A stretch of 64,000 bases of DNA from GCA-2706205 sp964215955. GTDB taxonomy: Bacteria > Bdellovibrionota > Bacteriovoracia > Bacteriovoracales > Bacteriovoracaceae. Positions 51,809 through 60,921 of this stretch are shown here, piece after piece. The notes under the pieces were generated by a model. It made no database searches and was not told the DNA's origin. It saw only the letters and a list, made by a program, of their open reading frames with translations. The translations under genes were made by a program, and so were the position numbers. Each line of letters starts with the position of its first letter. The first letter of the stretch is position 1. The stretch is from positions 62,001 to 126,000 of the forward strand of contig CAXPDR010000031.1 in NCBI GenBank assembly GCA_964215955.1. Reading direction: 5' to 3'.

Positions 51809-53023
51809 ATGAAAAAATGGATAGCTGTTTTTACGCTCTTAGGTTTAATTATTGCGACTATATTCGCGGGGATAAATTACTTACCTGGTTATTTGTATGG
51901 AAAACTGATTAAAAACCAATTAACAAATAATTGGTATAAGATCGATCAATTTTCTCCTGTCTTTTTAACTCCGTCCGATTATATTCCACTGAAAAAGGTT
52001 AAAATAGAGAATGAGTTTTTATGGAGAAGATTCAATTTTGGAGACCTATCTCTTCAACTTCCCATTAAAAATCCATTTTATTTTGTCATTCCAAAGGTTG
52101 ATATTGTTAATGGAAAGACCAACCTTTCCTTAAAAATCACGAATCCAAGAAATGATACTTTGGTTGAGGTAAATATTCTCAATAAATTCGTGTTTGATGA
52201 ATCCATTAATAGCCAGAGATTGTTTGAATTACCTTTGGTAAGCAAAGTTATATTAAAAAGAAATAGCGATGAAATATGGAGTGATTTATTTTCAAAAAAA
52301 ATACCTCTTGTTTATGGTGATTTAAATGAAATGTTTTATTCCCTATATTTAATACATCTAAGAAGTCGTTATATCCCAACATCGACATTAGAGTTTGGGC
52401 ATCTAGAAGATCAAAATAAAGTCTCCATACAGCTAGATCCGATAGATAAAGACTATCATTTTGAAATTGTCCAAACCAAAAGAGGAAAGGAAATATATTC
52501 TTTGCTTATTAAAACTAAAATTGAAGATCAAGATGCCGCAAAACTAAGATACAAAATTATTAATGACATCCAATTTCAGGCATCATCTAAGGCGCTTGTA
52601 GATATTATTATTAAAGAATTTAAAGGATTGAAATATAAAGATCAAGTGGATCATCTTGGTATGCTATATTTACTGTCTGCTTGGAGTTATGATTTAGAAA
52701 ATCAAGGTATATTAAAAAATTTAATTTTTTACCTGGAAAGAGGAGTAGATAATCAAAATCAGCTGGCTCCGCTTTATGAGTATTATTACCAAAAATATGG
52801 TGAAGTTTATTCTAAGAGAGATATTAAAGGGCTTGATATAAGCTTAGAAGCCCTACTAAAGAGAAATATTTCGTTAGAGGAAGAAAGAAGAAAAAAAGAA
52901 GACCTCAAAATTCAAAAATTACCACCCAAAAAAATAGAGAAGAGAAATCTTTCAAAAGAGTTTGATGATATGATTGACAGTGTTGATGCTAAAAAGCGAA
53001 AAAATATGATTAGTATTGATTAA
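51809..53023 (+). CDS. Membrane-anchored protein of unknown function
   Basis: The 404 residues start with a hydrophobic helix (WIAVFTLLGLIIATIFAGINYL) after MKK, likely an uncleaved inner-membrane anchor with the rest in the periplasm. The mature part is a beta-rich section (about 40-260) followed by helices and a Lys/Glu-rich C-terminal coil (EEERRKKEDLKIQKL). No motif is recognised. The 3' end overlaps the convergent formylglutamate amidohydrolase-like gene by 14 bases. Confidence 0.6.
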   Translation: MKKWIAVFTLLGLIIATIFAGINYLPGYLYGKLIKNQLTNNWYKIDQFSPVFLTPSDYIPLKKVKIENEFLWRRFNFGDLSLQLPIKNPFYFVIPKVDIVNGKTNLSLKITNPRNDTLVEVNILNKFVFDESINSQRLFELPLVSKVILKRNSDEIWSDLFSKKIPLVYGDLNEMFYSLYLIHLRSRYIPTSTLEFGHLEDQNKVSIQLDPIDKDYHFEIVQTKRGKEIYSLLIKTKIEDQDAAKLRYKIINDIQFQASSKALVDIIIKEFKGLKYKDQVDHLGMLYLLSAWSYDLENQGILKNLIFYLERGVDNQNQLAPLYEYYYQKYGEVYSKRDIKGLDISLEALLKRNISLEEERRKKEDLKIQKLPPKKIEKRNLSKEFDDMIDSVDAKKRKNMISID

Positions 53024-53786
53024 ATAATTTAATCAGTCCATCTGTTAAATGGTTCCTAAGTTTTTCATTATTATTTAATTCTTTGGTTTCTTCATTCATA
53101 TAAATGCTTCGGTTAATTTCAATCTGAATATTGTTAAGATCCTGATGACTGGCATTAAGGTGCCTTGTAATGTGACCGCCAAAATATGGCATATTATTAG
53201 AAACATTCTTATAATTTTCTTGTAAGGAGTGAGTGATATGATCAATGAAATCTTGGGTGCATGATTTTCCTTCAATATCGCTAATGCAAAACTCTGGTCT
53301 ATTAATTGGTTGATTTGGATTTATTTTAAGATGATACTCTTCGGCTTTACCTGGCATACTATGCAGATCTACAAAAGAAGCTATTTTTTGTTTATTTTTT
53401 AATTCATTGATAAGGGTTTTTAACATTTCATAGTAGGGGTCATAGTAGTTACCAAGAAAATATTCAACCTGTTTGGAATCTGGTGTTTTTAAAACTAATT
53501 CTCTTCCCTTCGAATTCTTTTTCCAATTTAGGAGCGCCAAATCTCTACTTCTATTTAGATCAACAGCAGTTCTTATGATATTGGCCTTTATAACGCTAAT
53601 TCCAGCTTCCTGAAGTTTGTCTATATGAACCAGTTCATGGACCCGGTAATCGACATCTTGCATTAAGTCTGTTTGGTTATCTGTTAAGAAACTTTTAAAT
53701 TCTTCCGGTAACATCTCGCCTGAATGGGGGATGGAGACGATACCTATAAATTGATTTTTAGCTGGATAAATTTCAAAGATATTCAT
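53010..53786 (-). CDS. N-formylglutamate amidohydrolase family protein
   Basis: The 258-residue protein has the family markers GIVSIPHSGEMLP (about 16-28), DVDYRVHELVHID (about 42-54), RTAVDLNRSRD (about 68-78), FVDLHSMPGKA (about 138-148) and a C-terminal IQIEINRSIYMNE (about 222-234). Such enzymes hydrolyse N-formylglutamate to formate and glutamate, often in histidine breakdown (HutG), or act on related amides. No hut genes are nearby, so the true substrate is uncertain. There is no signal peptide. Confidence 0.8.
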   Translation of the reverse strand: MNIFEIYPAKNQFIGIVSIPHSGEMLPEEFKSFLTDNQTDLMQDVDYRVHELVHIDKLQEAGISVIKANIIRTAVDLNRSRDLALLNWKKNSKGRELVLKTPDSKQVEYFLGNYYDPYYEMLKTLINELKNKQKIASFVDLHSMPGKAEEYHLKINPNQPINRPEFCISDIEGKSCTQDFIDHITHSLQENYKNVSNNMPYFGGHITRHLNASHQDLNNIQIEINRSIYMNEETKELNNNEKLRNHLTDGLIKLFNQY

Positions 53787-53894
53787 ATTAAACCCTTATT
53801 TTTCATATTTTTGAGTAAAATTTACCATGAAGCTCTTAAAAAAGTCTAAAAATATGGTATAAGCTCGGCTTACCATTTTAATTGTGAGTACAAA

Positions 53895-55193
53895 ATGAAG
53901 TTTCCAGGGCGTCGTAAAACGAAACACTATTTTCCTGTTACTGATAAGGGAAGAACCTCTTTAGATGAACCAGGTCAGAGTAAATCATCTGCTTATATTG
54001 TTGGAATAGATCAATTGTTAGTTGATATCGAAATTGAAGTAGAAGACTCATTTTTAGAAGAACATGATTTTCAAAAAGGGCAGTCTTTTATTATAGATGA
54101 TGAGCTTTGTGAAAAAGTTTACTCCCAATGTAAGCATGAAAGAAAAGTAAGAGGAGAGTTTCCTGGTGGAGCTGTAGGTAACACTCTTCACAATTTTTCG
54201 GTTTTATCTGAAAATACTTGCTATGCTCTAGGTTCTATTAAAAAACAAATTGAAGTGGGAGATTATGCTTTTAAGTATCTCTCAAAAACGAGTGGTCTCG
54301 TTGATATGTCCCATCTGCAACCAGCTGAGAAGCCAATGGGAAGGGCCCTTTGTTTTATTACTCCAGACATGGAAAGAACTTTTGCGATATCTAAAGGTTG
54401 TATGAATGAATTCTCACCTGAGTATGTTCCGGAAAGTGTCATTAAAAATGCATCAGCACTATTGATATCAGCCTACACACTTAGATCAGAAAGCGATCCT
54501 ATTTATCATGCAACAGTACGGTCTTGTGAAATAGCGAAAGCTTATGAAGTTCCAGTTGTGATGTCACTTGGTACAAGTAGCTTAGTTGAAAGTAAAGTTG
54601 ATTTTATCAAAAATTTTACCGAAAAATATGTATCTGTTTTGGCCATGAATCAAGAAGAAGCATTTGCATTAACTCAGATTGAAGACCCTCTTTTATCTTG
54701 TGAGTCTATTCTGGATATCGTGGATTTAGCCTTAGTTACTGTAGGGAAAAAAGGTCTATATTTAGGTGGTTTTGTTGATCGTGAACAAACCCGTCCTACC
54801 AAAGAACCTTTAGTAACAAAGTCCATAGTAAACTATAATGAATTTGAATACTCACGGGCAATGATTAAAAATAAGTGTGAAAATCCTATAAAAATTTATA
54901 CGCATATTAGTCCTTTTAATGGAGGACCTTTAGCAATTAAAAATACTAATGGAGCAGGGGATGCGGCACTATCTGCTTTATTACACGATATGGTGGCCAA
55001 TGATTACCATAAAACTGTCGTTCCTAATTCTCCAAAGCATTGTGCTGAGTATTTAACTTATTCTTCAATTTCTCAAATTAGTAAATATGCCAATCGAGCA
55101 AGTTTTGAGGTTTTAATTCAAAACTCACCTAGGCTCTATAAGGGATTACCTGAAAAGGAAGATTCGCTCGAAGAAGCTTACTGGAGTAAGTAG
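53895..55193 (+). CDS. gsk: Inosine-guanosine kinase (PfkB family)
   Basis: The 432-residue protein aligns nearly end to end, from memory, with E. coli Gsk (434 residues): MKFPGRRK-KHYFPV, VVGIDQ-like YIVGIDQLLVDIE, MNEFSPEYVPESVI, and the PfkB signature NTNGAGDAALSALLHD (about 352) with the catalytic Asp, ending RLYKGLPEKEDSLEEAYW. It phosphorylates inosine and guanosine with ATP, salvaging purine nucleosides. This close match to the gammaproteobacterial enzyme is unusual for the rest of the window. The stop codon abuts the ATG of the next gene with no gap. Confidence 0.95.
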   Translation: MKFPGRRKTKHYFPVTDKGRTSLDEPGQSKSSAYIVGIDQLLVDIEIEVEDSFLEEHDFQKGQSFIIDDELCEKVYSQCKHERKVRGEFPGGAVGNTLHNFSVLSENTCYALGSIKKQIEVGDYAFKYLSKTSGLVDMSHLQPAEKPMGRALCFITPDMERTFAISKGCMNEFSPEYVPESVIKNASALLISAYTLRSESDPIYHATVRSCEIAKAYEVPVVMSLGTSSLVESKVDFIKNFTEKYVSVLAMNQEEAFALTQIEDPLLSCESILDIVDLALVTVGKKGLYLGGFVDREQTRPTKEPLVTKSIVNYNEFEYSRAMIKNKCENPIKIYTHISPFNGGPLAIKNTNGAGDAALSALLHDMVANDYHKTVVPNSPKHCAEYLTYSSISQISKYANRASFEVLIQNSPRLYKGLPEKEDSLEEAYWSK

Positions 55194-56156
55194 ATGGTTC
55201 ATAACAATAGACTTGATGCTCTATTAAATGAACACAAAGGTAATTTCTTTGAATATCTCGTGTCGATAAGTTTTTCAAAAAAGATAAATAAAGAGTCCGA
55301 GTTTTTAGCCGAACTAAGCAATTCATACTATGAAATGTTAGAGCAGCAAGAGCTGTTTATTAGAAATTATTACCCTTACCTTATTGAAGAATTGCCCATT
55401 CTAGCTAATGAAGCTGTTGATTACTTTTTAAAAAATATGAATTTAAGTTATGATCAAGTGATCCTTGCTGGAAAGTCCCTTAGCGCTACTCAAGACAGCC
55501 ATTTTAAGGAAGCAGATATTTTATTAAAAGAAGGTAATGATGTTTTGCCAATATCTCTAAAAATGGCGAAAAATTCTTCTTTTGTTAATACCAAAAGTGG
55601 AGGGGTTAAATCTTTTTTTGAAAAATATTTTGGTGTGAACGAAGGTCAAACGTCGTTTAATGAAATGTTTGAAAATGAATTTGAAAAGTTTGCCATTGAA
55701 TTATATTCAGCGAGAGGATTAATATATGATGGTAGTTTTAAACAGTGGGAAAATGAAGGCTTCGAAACACTTCCAGGCGAACTCATTGAAGAAAACAGAA
55801 AATCACTCCTTTCATTTTACAAGGTCGTGAACAAGGAAATATTTCGCTTACTGGAAGTATTAAGTAAAAAGGACCTCCAAAACTTCTTAGAAGGAGTAAA
55901 GAAAATTTCCGGAAACTCAAGTCAAGAATTGGTTCAACTCATTTGTTATTCAACTGTTAAAAATGATAAGTTGGAAAAAAAATCTATACAAGTTATTCAA
56001 GGATTAAACTCACTAAAACTTATGGAATTGAGAGAAAACTCAGGATCAGTTGATATTATTTTAGATAAATTTACACTACAAGTAAGATTAAAGCCTATGA
56101 ATAAATTTACATCTAAAGCCTATAAAATAAATTGTGCAATTAAGTATATTAACTAG
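55194..56156 (+). CDS. Unknown protein, possible PD-(D/E)XK nuclease-like fold
   Basis: The 320-residue gene starts directly after the gsk stop, so the two are coupled. Residues about 100-145 contain KEADILLKEGNDVLPISLKMAKNSS (shown split: EADILLK, then LPISLKMAK) and then SFVNTKSGGVKSFFEKYFG. An Asp followed by a strand with S-x-K and a G-rich helix start recalls restriction-type nuclease folds in which ISLK carries the catalytic Lys. The usual (D/E) before x-K is Ser here, so activity is uncertain. The remainder is helical. No signal peptide is seen. The function is not established. Confidence 0.5.
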   Translation: MVHNNRLDALLNEHKGNFFEYLVSISFSKKINKESEFLAELSNSYYEMLEQQELFIRNYYPYLIEELPILANEAVDYFLKNMNLSYDQVILAGKSLSATQDSHFKEADILLKEGNDVLPISLKMAKNSSFVNTKSGGVKSFFEKYFGVNEGQTSFNEMFENEFEKFAIELYSARGLIYDGSFKQWENEGFETLPGELIEENRKSLLSFYKVVNKEIFRLLEVLSKKDLQNFLEGVKKISGNSSQELVQLICYSTVKNDKLEKKSIQVIQGLNSLKLMELRENSGSVDIILDKFTLQVRLKPMNKFTSKAYKINCAIKYIN

Positions 56157-56808
56157 CTTGTTTAATTAATTTAAATTTATACGGAGTTGTTAATTCTATT
56201 TGGTGGTTTTCGTTATTGAGAACATTTTGAATGATATGAAATGATTTTGTTTCCGGACACTTTTTTATAAAATGAGTTGAAATATCCACCCAGTTTTCTA
56301 CATTCACTGGTGTAATAAAAAATTTTCTTGAATTTGTAATTGCTTCGTGGGAAATACTTCTTTTTAGCGCATTTAAAATTTTACCATCAAATTGAGACTC
56401 AGGCTCTTTTAAGAAAACATATTCAGAACCAGAAAGAAGGGCCTTAATCAAAGTGACAAGTTTAACTTTATCTGAAGTTAATTCTTTAATAGTCTTATTC
56501 ATACATCCTAAGTAGTCTATGAGTTTATGTAAATGAGGATTTTTTTGTTCTTTTAAAAATTCATTTAAATTATTTTCCGTGTCTTTGATTAATGAGAGAG
56601 GAATTGCTTCAAGTGCAAAATTTTCTTTTATAGTTAAGGATGTATGAAGTGTATCGCAAGCATTTGAGTAACTAAAGTCAATTACTCCTCTTGCTCCGTT
56701 GAATTTTAAAAAATATAAATAGTCTTTTAATGGATTCGTTTTCGTAGAACCATTAAGATGTTCAAATAAATAAATTTTTGGGAATGTGTTTTCTTCTATT
56801 TCCTTCAT
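56149..56808 (-). CDS. Degenerate ABC-ATPase-like protein without a P-loop
   Basis: The 219-residue protein contains SLTIKENFALEAIPLSLI (about 57-74), like the region after the Q-loop of ABC ATPases (LTVxENI). Later comes ELTSDKVKLVTLI with KALLSGSEYVFLKEPESQFD (about 112-143), which matches the signature-to-Walker-B stretch (LS-G--QR--lAraLl--P-lLLLDEP-s-LD). The LSGGQ motif is lost, the Walker B Asp is replaced by Lys, and no Walker A GxxGxGKS is found. It therefore looks like a non-hydrolysing relic or regulator. It is convergent with the gsk partner gene, overlapping it by eight bases. Confidence 0.5.
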   Translation of the reverse strand: MKEIEENTFPKIYLFEHLNGSTKTNPLKDYLYFLKFNGARGVIDFSYSNACDTLHTSLTIKENFALEAIPLSLIKDTENNLNEFLKEQKNPHLHKLIDYLGCMNKTIKELTSDKVKLVTLIKALLSGSEYVFLKEPESQFDGKILNALKRSISHEAITNSRKFFITPVNVENWVDISTHFIKKCPETKSFHIIQNVLNNENHQIELTTPYKFKLIKQAS

Positions 56809-56882
56809 ATATACCTATCGTCTATTTTACCAACTTTTATTAGTTATTGATGTAAGATATAATTTTCCTATAAGGAGACAGT

Positions 56883-58109
56883 ATGAGTGAAACTGGTGTT
56901 AATTACTCAGGAAAAAAAGTTGTCATTGGTTTAACTGGGAGAATAGCTAGTTGTGTCGCAGCCCTGTTATTAAAAAAACAAGGGATGAAAGTTATCGGAG
57001 TGAGTATTGTTACTGCTGTAAAAGAAGAATTTACTAATAATTCGGGTCTTCCAACATGTCATATACAAGACCTTGAGAAAGTTAAATCCTTTTGTGAATC
57101 CTTGAATATTCCTTTCTATGCTACTGATGCTAAAGCTTATTTTGATGCAGAGGTAATAGATCCTCTAGTGGCAAGTAAACTTACAGCAAAGGCTAATACT
57201 GCATGTTTTAATTGTAATACATTAAGATTAAATATTCTCTATGATAAAATGATTAAACTTGGTGCTGATTACATCTCTACTGGTCATTTTTGTAAGGTTC
57301 AAAAAAATCTTAACTCTGATGAATACTTTATTCATGCGAATAATGATCCAAGCTCAGATCAATCCTTCTTACTAGGTGGAGTTAATTCCAAAGTTCTCTC
57401 TCATCTTATTCTTCCTTTGGGAGAACTAAAAAGTGAAGAAGTTAAAAAGATTGCAGATCGATTTGAGTTACCATACACGAAGAAGAAAAAAAATAAGAAC
57501 TATTGTTTTGATAAGCCTAATGAATATATTGATATAATTAAAAAGAGAGTTCCTAAAAAAATGTTAGAAGAAGGAACCGTTCAAAATATTGATACAGATA
57601 TCATGCACGGAGATCATGATGGGATTGTAAATTATAATATCGGGGATAATGAATTATCCTTTAAAGGTATAAATCCTAGTGATAAAGATATTGAGATTGT
57701 AGATTATGACTTTGTCAGGAAAATAATTTATATTGGCTCAAGTTCGAATTTAACTTCTCGTGGAGTTCAGCTAGTTAATCTGAAGTTTGCAAAAGGCCTT
57801 GACTTAACTAAACCAATGCTTTGTTTTATAAAAAATAAATTTTCCAAAAAGGCCGTTAAATGCCACCTTTATTTTAAAAATAATCAATCAGCTTTTCTTG
57901 AGATTCAAGAGGATATCTATCCCCTTATTTTAGAAGAAAGATTTATTCTTCTAGATCGAGATGGAAGAAACGCCAAAATAATTGGAAATGGTCAGCTAGG
58001 TGGGAAAGGGGATTTTAAATTAATAGATCGAGTCAAAGACTTTAGAAACGATCAAGAAGGCAAAGAGGAAGCAAAACCTACCCAAGTAGTTGAAATTTTC
58101 AAATTTTAA
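56883..58109 (+). CDS. MnmA-like protein with altered PP-loop
   Basis: The 408 residues align with the tRNA 2-thiouridylase MnmA encoded next door: KVVIGLTGRIASCVAALLLKK (split: KVVIGL, TGRIASCVAA) against VVVGMSGGVDSSVCAL. It also shares CFNCNTLRLN--YDKMIKLGADYISTGHF, SSDQSFLLGG, and NYCFDKPNEY. Both positions of the catalytic cysteines (FNC and NYC) are kept, but the SGGVDS ATP loop reads TGRIAS, so adenylation is probably lost. The C-terminal domain is diverged. The gene precedes true mnmA by 58 bases and is probably co-expressed. A partner or decoy role for the neighbour is inference. Confidence 0.7.
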   Translation: MSETGVNYSGKKVVIGLTGRIASCVAALLLKKQGMKVIGVSIVTAVKEEFTNNSGLPTCHIQDLEKVKSFCESLNIPFYATDAKAYFDAEVIDPLVASKLTAKANTACFNCNTLRLNILYDKMIKLGADYISTGHFCKVQKNLNSDEYFIHANNDPSSDQSFLLGGVNSKVLSHLILPLGELKSEEVKKIADRFELPYTKKKKNKNYCFDKPNEYIDIIKKRVPKKMLEEGTVQNIDTDIMHGDHDGIVNYNIGDNELSFKGINPSDKDIEIVDYDFVRKIIYIGSSSNLTSRGVQLVNLKFAKGLDLTKPMLCFIKNKFSKKAVKCHLYFKNNQSAFLEIQEDIYPLILEERFILLDRDGRNAKIIGNGQLGGKGDFKLIDRVKDFRNDQEGKEEAKPTQVVEIFKF

Positions 58110-58167
58110 ACCTATAAAATTTGGCCATCTACTTGAAATCTATTGCTTAAAAAGCTATATACATGGC

Positions 58168-59352
58168 ATGAATTTTTCTAATAATATTAAGTTTTTAACA
58201 AAGCATGGAATTGAGATTTCCGAAGCAGATTTTGCTGATAATGCATCAAAAACAGTTGTGGTCGGTATGAGTGGTGGTGTTGACTCAAGCGTTTGTGCCT
58301 TAATATGTAAAATGATGGGTTTCAATACTATTGGTATTTTCATGAAGAATTGGGAAGAGTTAGACGAGAATGGTCATTGTACTTCCGAACAAGACTATGC
58401 TGATGTTGTGAGCGTATGTGAGAAAGTAAATATTCCTTATTATTCTTTAAACTTTGTCGAAGAATATAAAAATAATGTTTTTGATTTCTTTTTAAAAGAA
58501 TATCAGAAAGGGAATACGCCTAATCCTGATATTTTATGTAATAGGGAAATCAAATTTAAAGTGTTTTTTGAAAAAGCAATGGAATTTGGAGCTGATTTCT
58601 TGGCCACAGGACATTATTGCCAAATTAATAAGAAAGATGGAGAGATTTTCCTGCAGAAGGGAAAAGATAATAATAAGGATCAGAGCTATTTCTTACATGC
58701 CATATCTGGTGAGGTTTTAGAAAAGGTTCTCTTTCCAATTGGACATTTAGAGAAACCAAAAGTCAGAGAAATTGCACATGAATATGATCTTATTACTAAA
58801 GGGAAAAAGGATTCAACTGGAATTTGCTTTATAGGGGAAAGAAATTTTAAAAATTTTCTTTCTACTTATGTAAAAGAGCAAGCTGGAAACTTTGTGAACC
58901 TAGAAAATGGGAAAGAAATTATGCCTCATTCAGGTCATTGTTTCTATACCATTGGGCAGAGAAAAGGCTTAGGAATTGGTGGTCCTGGTGGTCCGTGGTT
59001 TGTTGCCAAAAAAGATAAAGAAAAAAATGTCGTGTATGTTGTAGAAGGAGAAAATCATCCAGCTCTTTATGCTGATGGTTTGATTGCTGAAGATATGACA
59101 TGGTTAACTAGAAATAGGCCACAATTTCCACTACGGTGTAAGGCTAAAATTAGATACAGACAAAAAGATCAAGCCTGTAAAGTCGAATTGGAACAGGATA
59201 AACTAAAAGTCGTTTTCGACCATCCTCAAAGGGCCATGGCGGTAGGGCAATCTATCGTTTTTTATAAAGATGATATTTGTTTGGGTGGCGCAGTTATTAC
59301 AAATCCTGGACAAACGTACTTTGAATTAAATAAGTCCTTACCAGTATCTTGA
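58168..59352 (+). CDS. mnmA: tRNA-specific 2-thiouridylase MnmA
   Basis: The protein has the ATP PP-loop MSGGVDSS, TPNPDILCNREIKF with the first catalytic Cys, LATGHYC, DQSYFLHAI, STGICFIGERNF with the second catalytic Cys, and the C-terminal YTIGQRKGLGIGG. It makes the 2-thio group at U34 of tRNA for Lys, Glu and Gln. I place the start at the ATG at 58168; a TTG at 58090 would overlap the upstream gene and add 26 poorly conserved residues. Even so, about 28 residues precede the motif that is usually N-terminal. It has no clear ribosome site. Confidence 0.93.
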   Translation: MNFSNNIKFLTKHGIEISEADFADNASKTVVVGMSGGVDSSVCALICKMMGFNTIGIFMKNWEELDENGHCTSEQDYADVVSVCEKVNIPYYSLNFVEEYKNNVFDFFLKEYQKGNTPNPDILCNREIKFKVFFEKAMEFGADFLATGHYCQINKKDGEIFLQKGKDNNKDQSYFLHAISGEVLEKVLFPIGHLEKPKVREIAHEYDLITKGKKDSTGICFIGERNFKNFLSTYVKEQAGNFVNLENGKEIMPHSGHCFYTIGQRKGLGIGGPGGPWFVAKKDKEKNVVYVVEGENHPALYADGLIAEDMTWLTRNRPQFPLRCKAKIRYRQKDQACKVELEQDKLKVVFDHPQRAMAVGQSIVFYKDDICLGGAVITNPGQTYFELNKSLPVS

Positions 59353-59547
59353 ATCGTTTAAATCTTTGGGTTTGTTTTGTTTCTGAGGCTTAGGCTCAAA
59401 ACCAATACATTCTGCACCATTATTGGCTTGTTTTACAATTTGGCTAGGGATCGAACTCGATTTAATTTGATAAATTCTACAAGCTCTTGGAGCCCTTGGA
59501 TCGTGACTAATATAAAAATGTTTACACTTCATACAATTAGCTTTCAT
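59338..59547 (-). CDS. Small four-cysteine (zinc-binding-type) protein
   Basis: The 69-residue product has four cysteines arranged as CMKCKHFYI, RACRIYQIKS and AECIGFEPK. This matches a widespread small family with a C-x2-C-x-x-F-[YF] start and a conserved P-S--V. A zinc site is likely. Members are found in many bacteria without an assigned function. The 3' end overlaps mnmA by 15 bases. The high similarity to that family pattern makes a real gene likely, despite overlapping frames on both strands. Confidence 0.75.
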   Translation of the reverse strand: MKANCMKCKHFYISHDPRAPRACRIYQIKSSSIPSQIVKQANNGAECIGFEPKPQKQNKPKDLNDSRYW

Positions 59548-59591
59548 AAGGCTATTCTATGAGAGATTAGTTTAGATTAAAAGCTGGTAGA

Positions 59592-60917
59592 TTACGCCGC
59601 TTGTTTGAGATTGCTATCTGACTTTCTTTTGGAGTAGACTTTTCGGAATTTCTCTCCAAGTGTTGGATATTTTTCAATAACTTCCAAGAAGTCGGACTTT
59701 TTAAAAGTATATAGATCACAATATTCGATACTTTGGACATCAGCATTTCTAACTGTGTTTTCAATAAGGGCTACTTCCCCAAAAAATTGACCTTCTTGCA
59801 GCTCATTTAAAACTTTATCTCCTGAACATACTTGAACCTTTCCATGGCCTAAAATAAACATTTCTTCGCCAACATCACCTTTTTTGATAATGTACTCATT
59901 GGGGGAGTGAAAAGTTTGCTCTAATCTCTCAGCTATCATTTTTAAACATGGAGTTGAGCATTCACTAAAAATATGAACATTTCTTATGAGTTTAATCTTC
60001 GTGAAAACATTTAACTCATTTTGGAGAGCTTGAGGTAGTTCATTAATAATTTTATAATCTTCTTGAGCAAGATTTTTATTCAATAAATGGCCGTAAAAGC
60101 TAAAAACCTGTCTTTGAAGTGAAGAAGGGATATTATAATGTTTCATAAACTGATTTAGACTATGTAGCTTTTCTTTTTTTTGTTCGGTGTATTTATCTGC
60201 GAGCATCATTAGTCTCGAAATATTACCAATAATGACCCCATAAACACCAACACCGACTATCATAACACCCATAGTATATAATCTTGCGACATTGGTAACC
60301 GGTGTAATATCACCATATCCAACAGTGGTTAAAGTTGTAACTGCCCAATATAAAGAAATTATATAAAATGATAGATCATCTGGAGCCGTTCTAGGGTTTA
60401 TCATCATCCAACCACAGGCTATAAAGTGAAGAGTAATTGCAATTGCACTCGAGATAATTAAAAGTTTTAAGGCCTTAGGTATAAAGTCAATTAAGCTCTT
60501 CCAATCTCTTAATTTAAATATTCTAAAAACTCTCATCAATCTAAAGAATGCCAATATACTACCTGAAATATGGCCTTCTAGGCTGAAGGCAATAAGTTCT
60601 ATAGGAAGTGCACATAAAATATCAAAAATTGGCCAAATGGAGGTCTTGTAGCCTTTATCTATCCTAGAATGAAATAAAAAATCTTTCTCTCCTAAAAGGC
60701 TCTTGATTTGATAAATATTTTTCCATCGAAAAAATAAGTCTATGCCAAAAACGGTACAGATAATAATCTCTAAAATAAGCTCAAAACTATAAACAGGGCT
60801 TTTAAAAGCGAAGTCTAGGGGGGTGATAATTAAGCTAAAACAACTCGCTATAGTTATAATAACCATCCAAGCTATTGAAAACACATAATTCTGCGTGTTG
60901 GTTTTTAATCTATTCAT
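59592..60917 (-). CDS. Cyclic-nucleotide-gated (CNG/KCNH-like) potassium channel
   Basis: The 441-residue protein has six membrane segments. A voltage-sensor-like S4 is rich in Arg (FFRLMRVFRIFKLRDW, about 130-145), and the pore has the K+ selectivity filter TVGYGD in TTLTTVGYGDITPV (about 194-207). A C-linker follows, then a cNMP-binding domain (about 310-425) with GEEMFILGHGKVQV, GQFFGEVALIENTVRNADV and a basic C-terminus. It should conduct K+ across the inner membrane under cyclic-nucleotide control. The ligand (cAMP or cGMP) cannot be told. The short leader contains an inverted repeat (60922-60956). Confidence 0.9.
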   Translation of the reverse strand: MNRLKTNTQNYVFSIAWMVIITIASCFSLIITPLDFAFKSPVYSFELILEIIICTVFGIDLFFRWKNIYQIKSLLGEKDFLFHSRIDKGYKTSIWPIFDILCALPIELIAFSLEGHISGSILAFFRLMRVFRIFKLRDWKSLIDFIPKALKLLIISSAIAITLHFIACGWMMINPRTAPDDLSFYIISLYWAVTTLTTVGYGDITPVTNVARLYTMGVMIVGVGVYGVIIGNISRLMMLADKYTEQKKEKLHSLNQFMKHYNIPSSLQRQVFSFYGHLLNKNLAQEDYKIINELPQALQNELNVFTKIKLIRNVHIFSECSTPCLKMIAERLEQTFHSPNEYIIKKGDVGEEMFILGHGKVQVCSGDKVLNELQEGQFFGEVALIENTVRNADVQSIEYCDLYTFKKSDFLEVIEKYPTLGEKFRKVYSKRKSDSNLKQAA

Positions 60918-60921
60918 ATTT

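Noticed and set aside
58090..58167. MnmA starting at the TTG at 58090
   Set aside because: The start would overlap the upstream gene and add 26 poorly conserved residues; the ATG at 58168 is a better choice, although still earlier than usual for MnmA.
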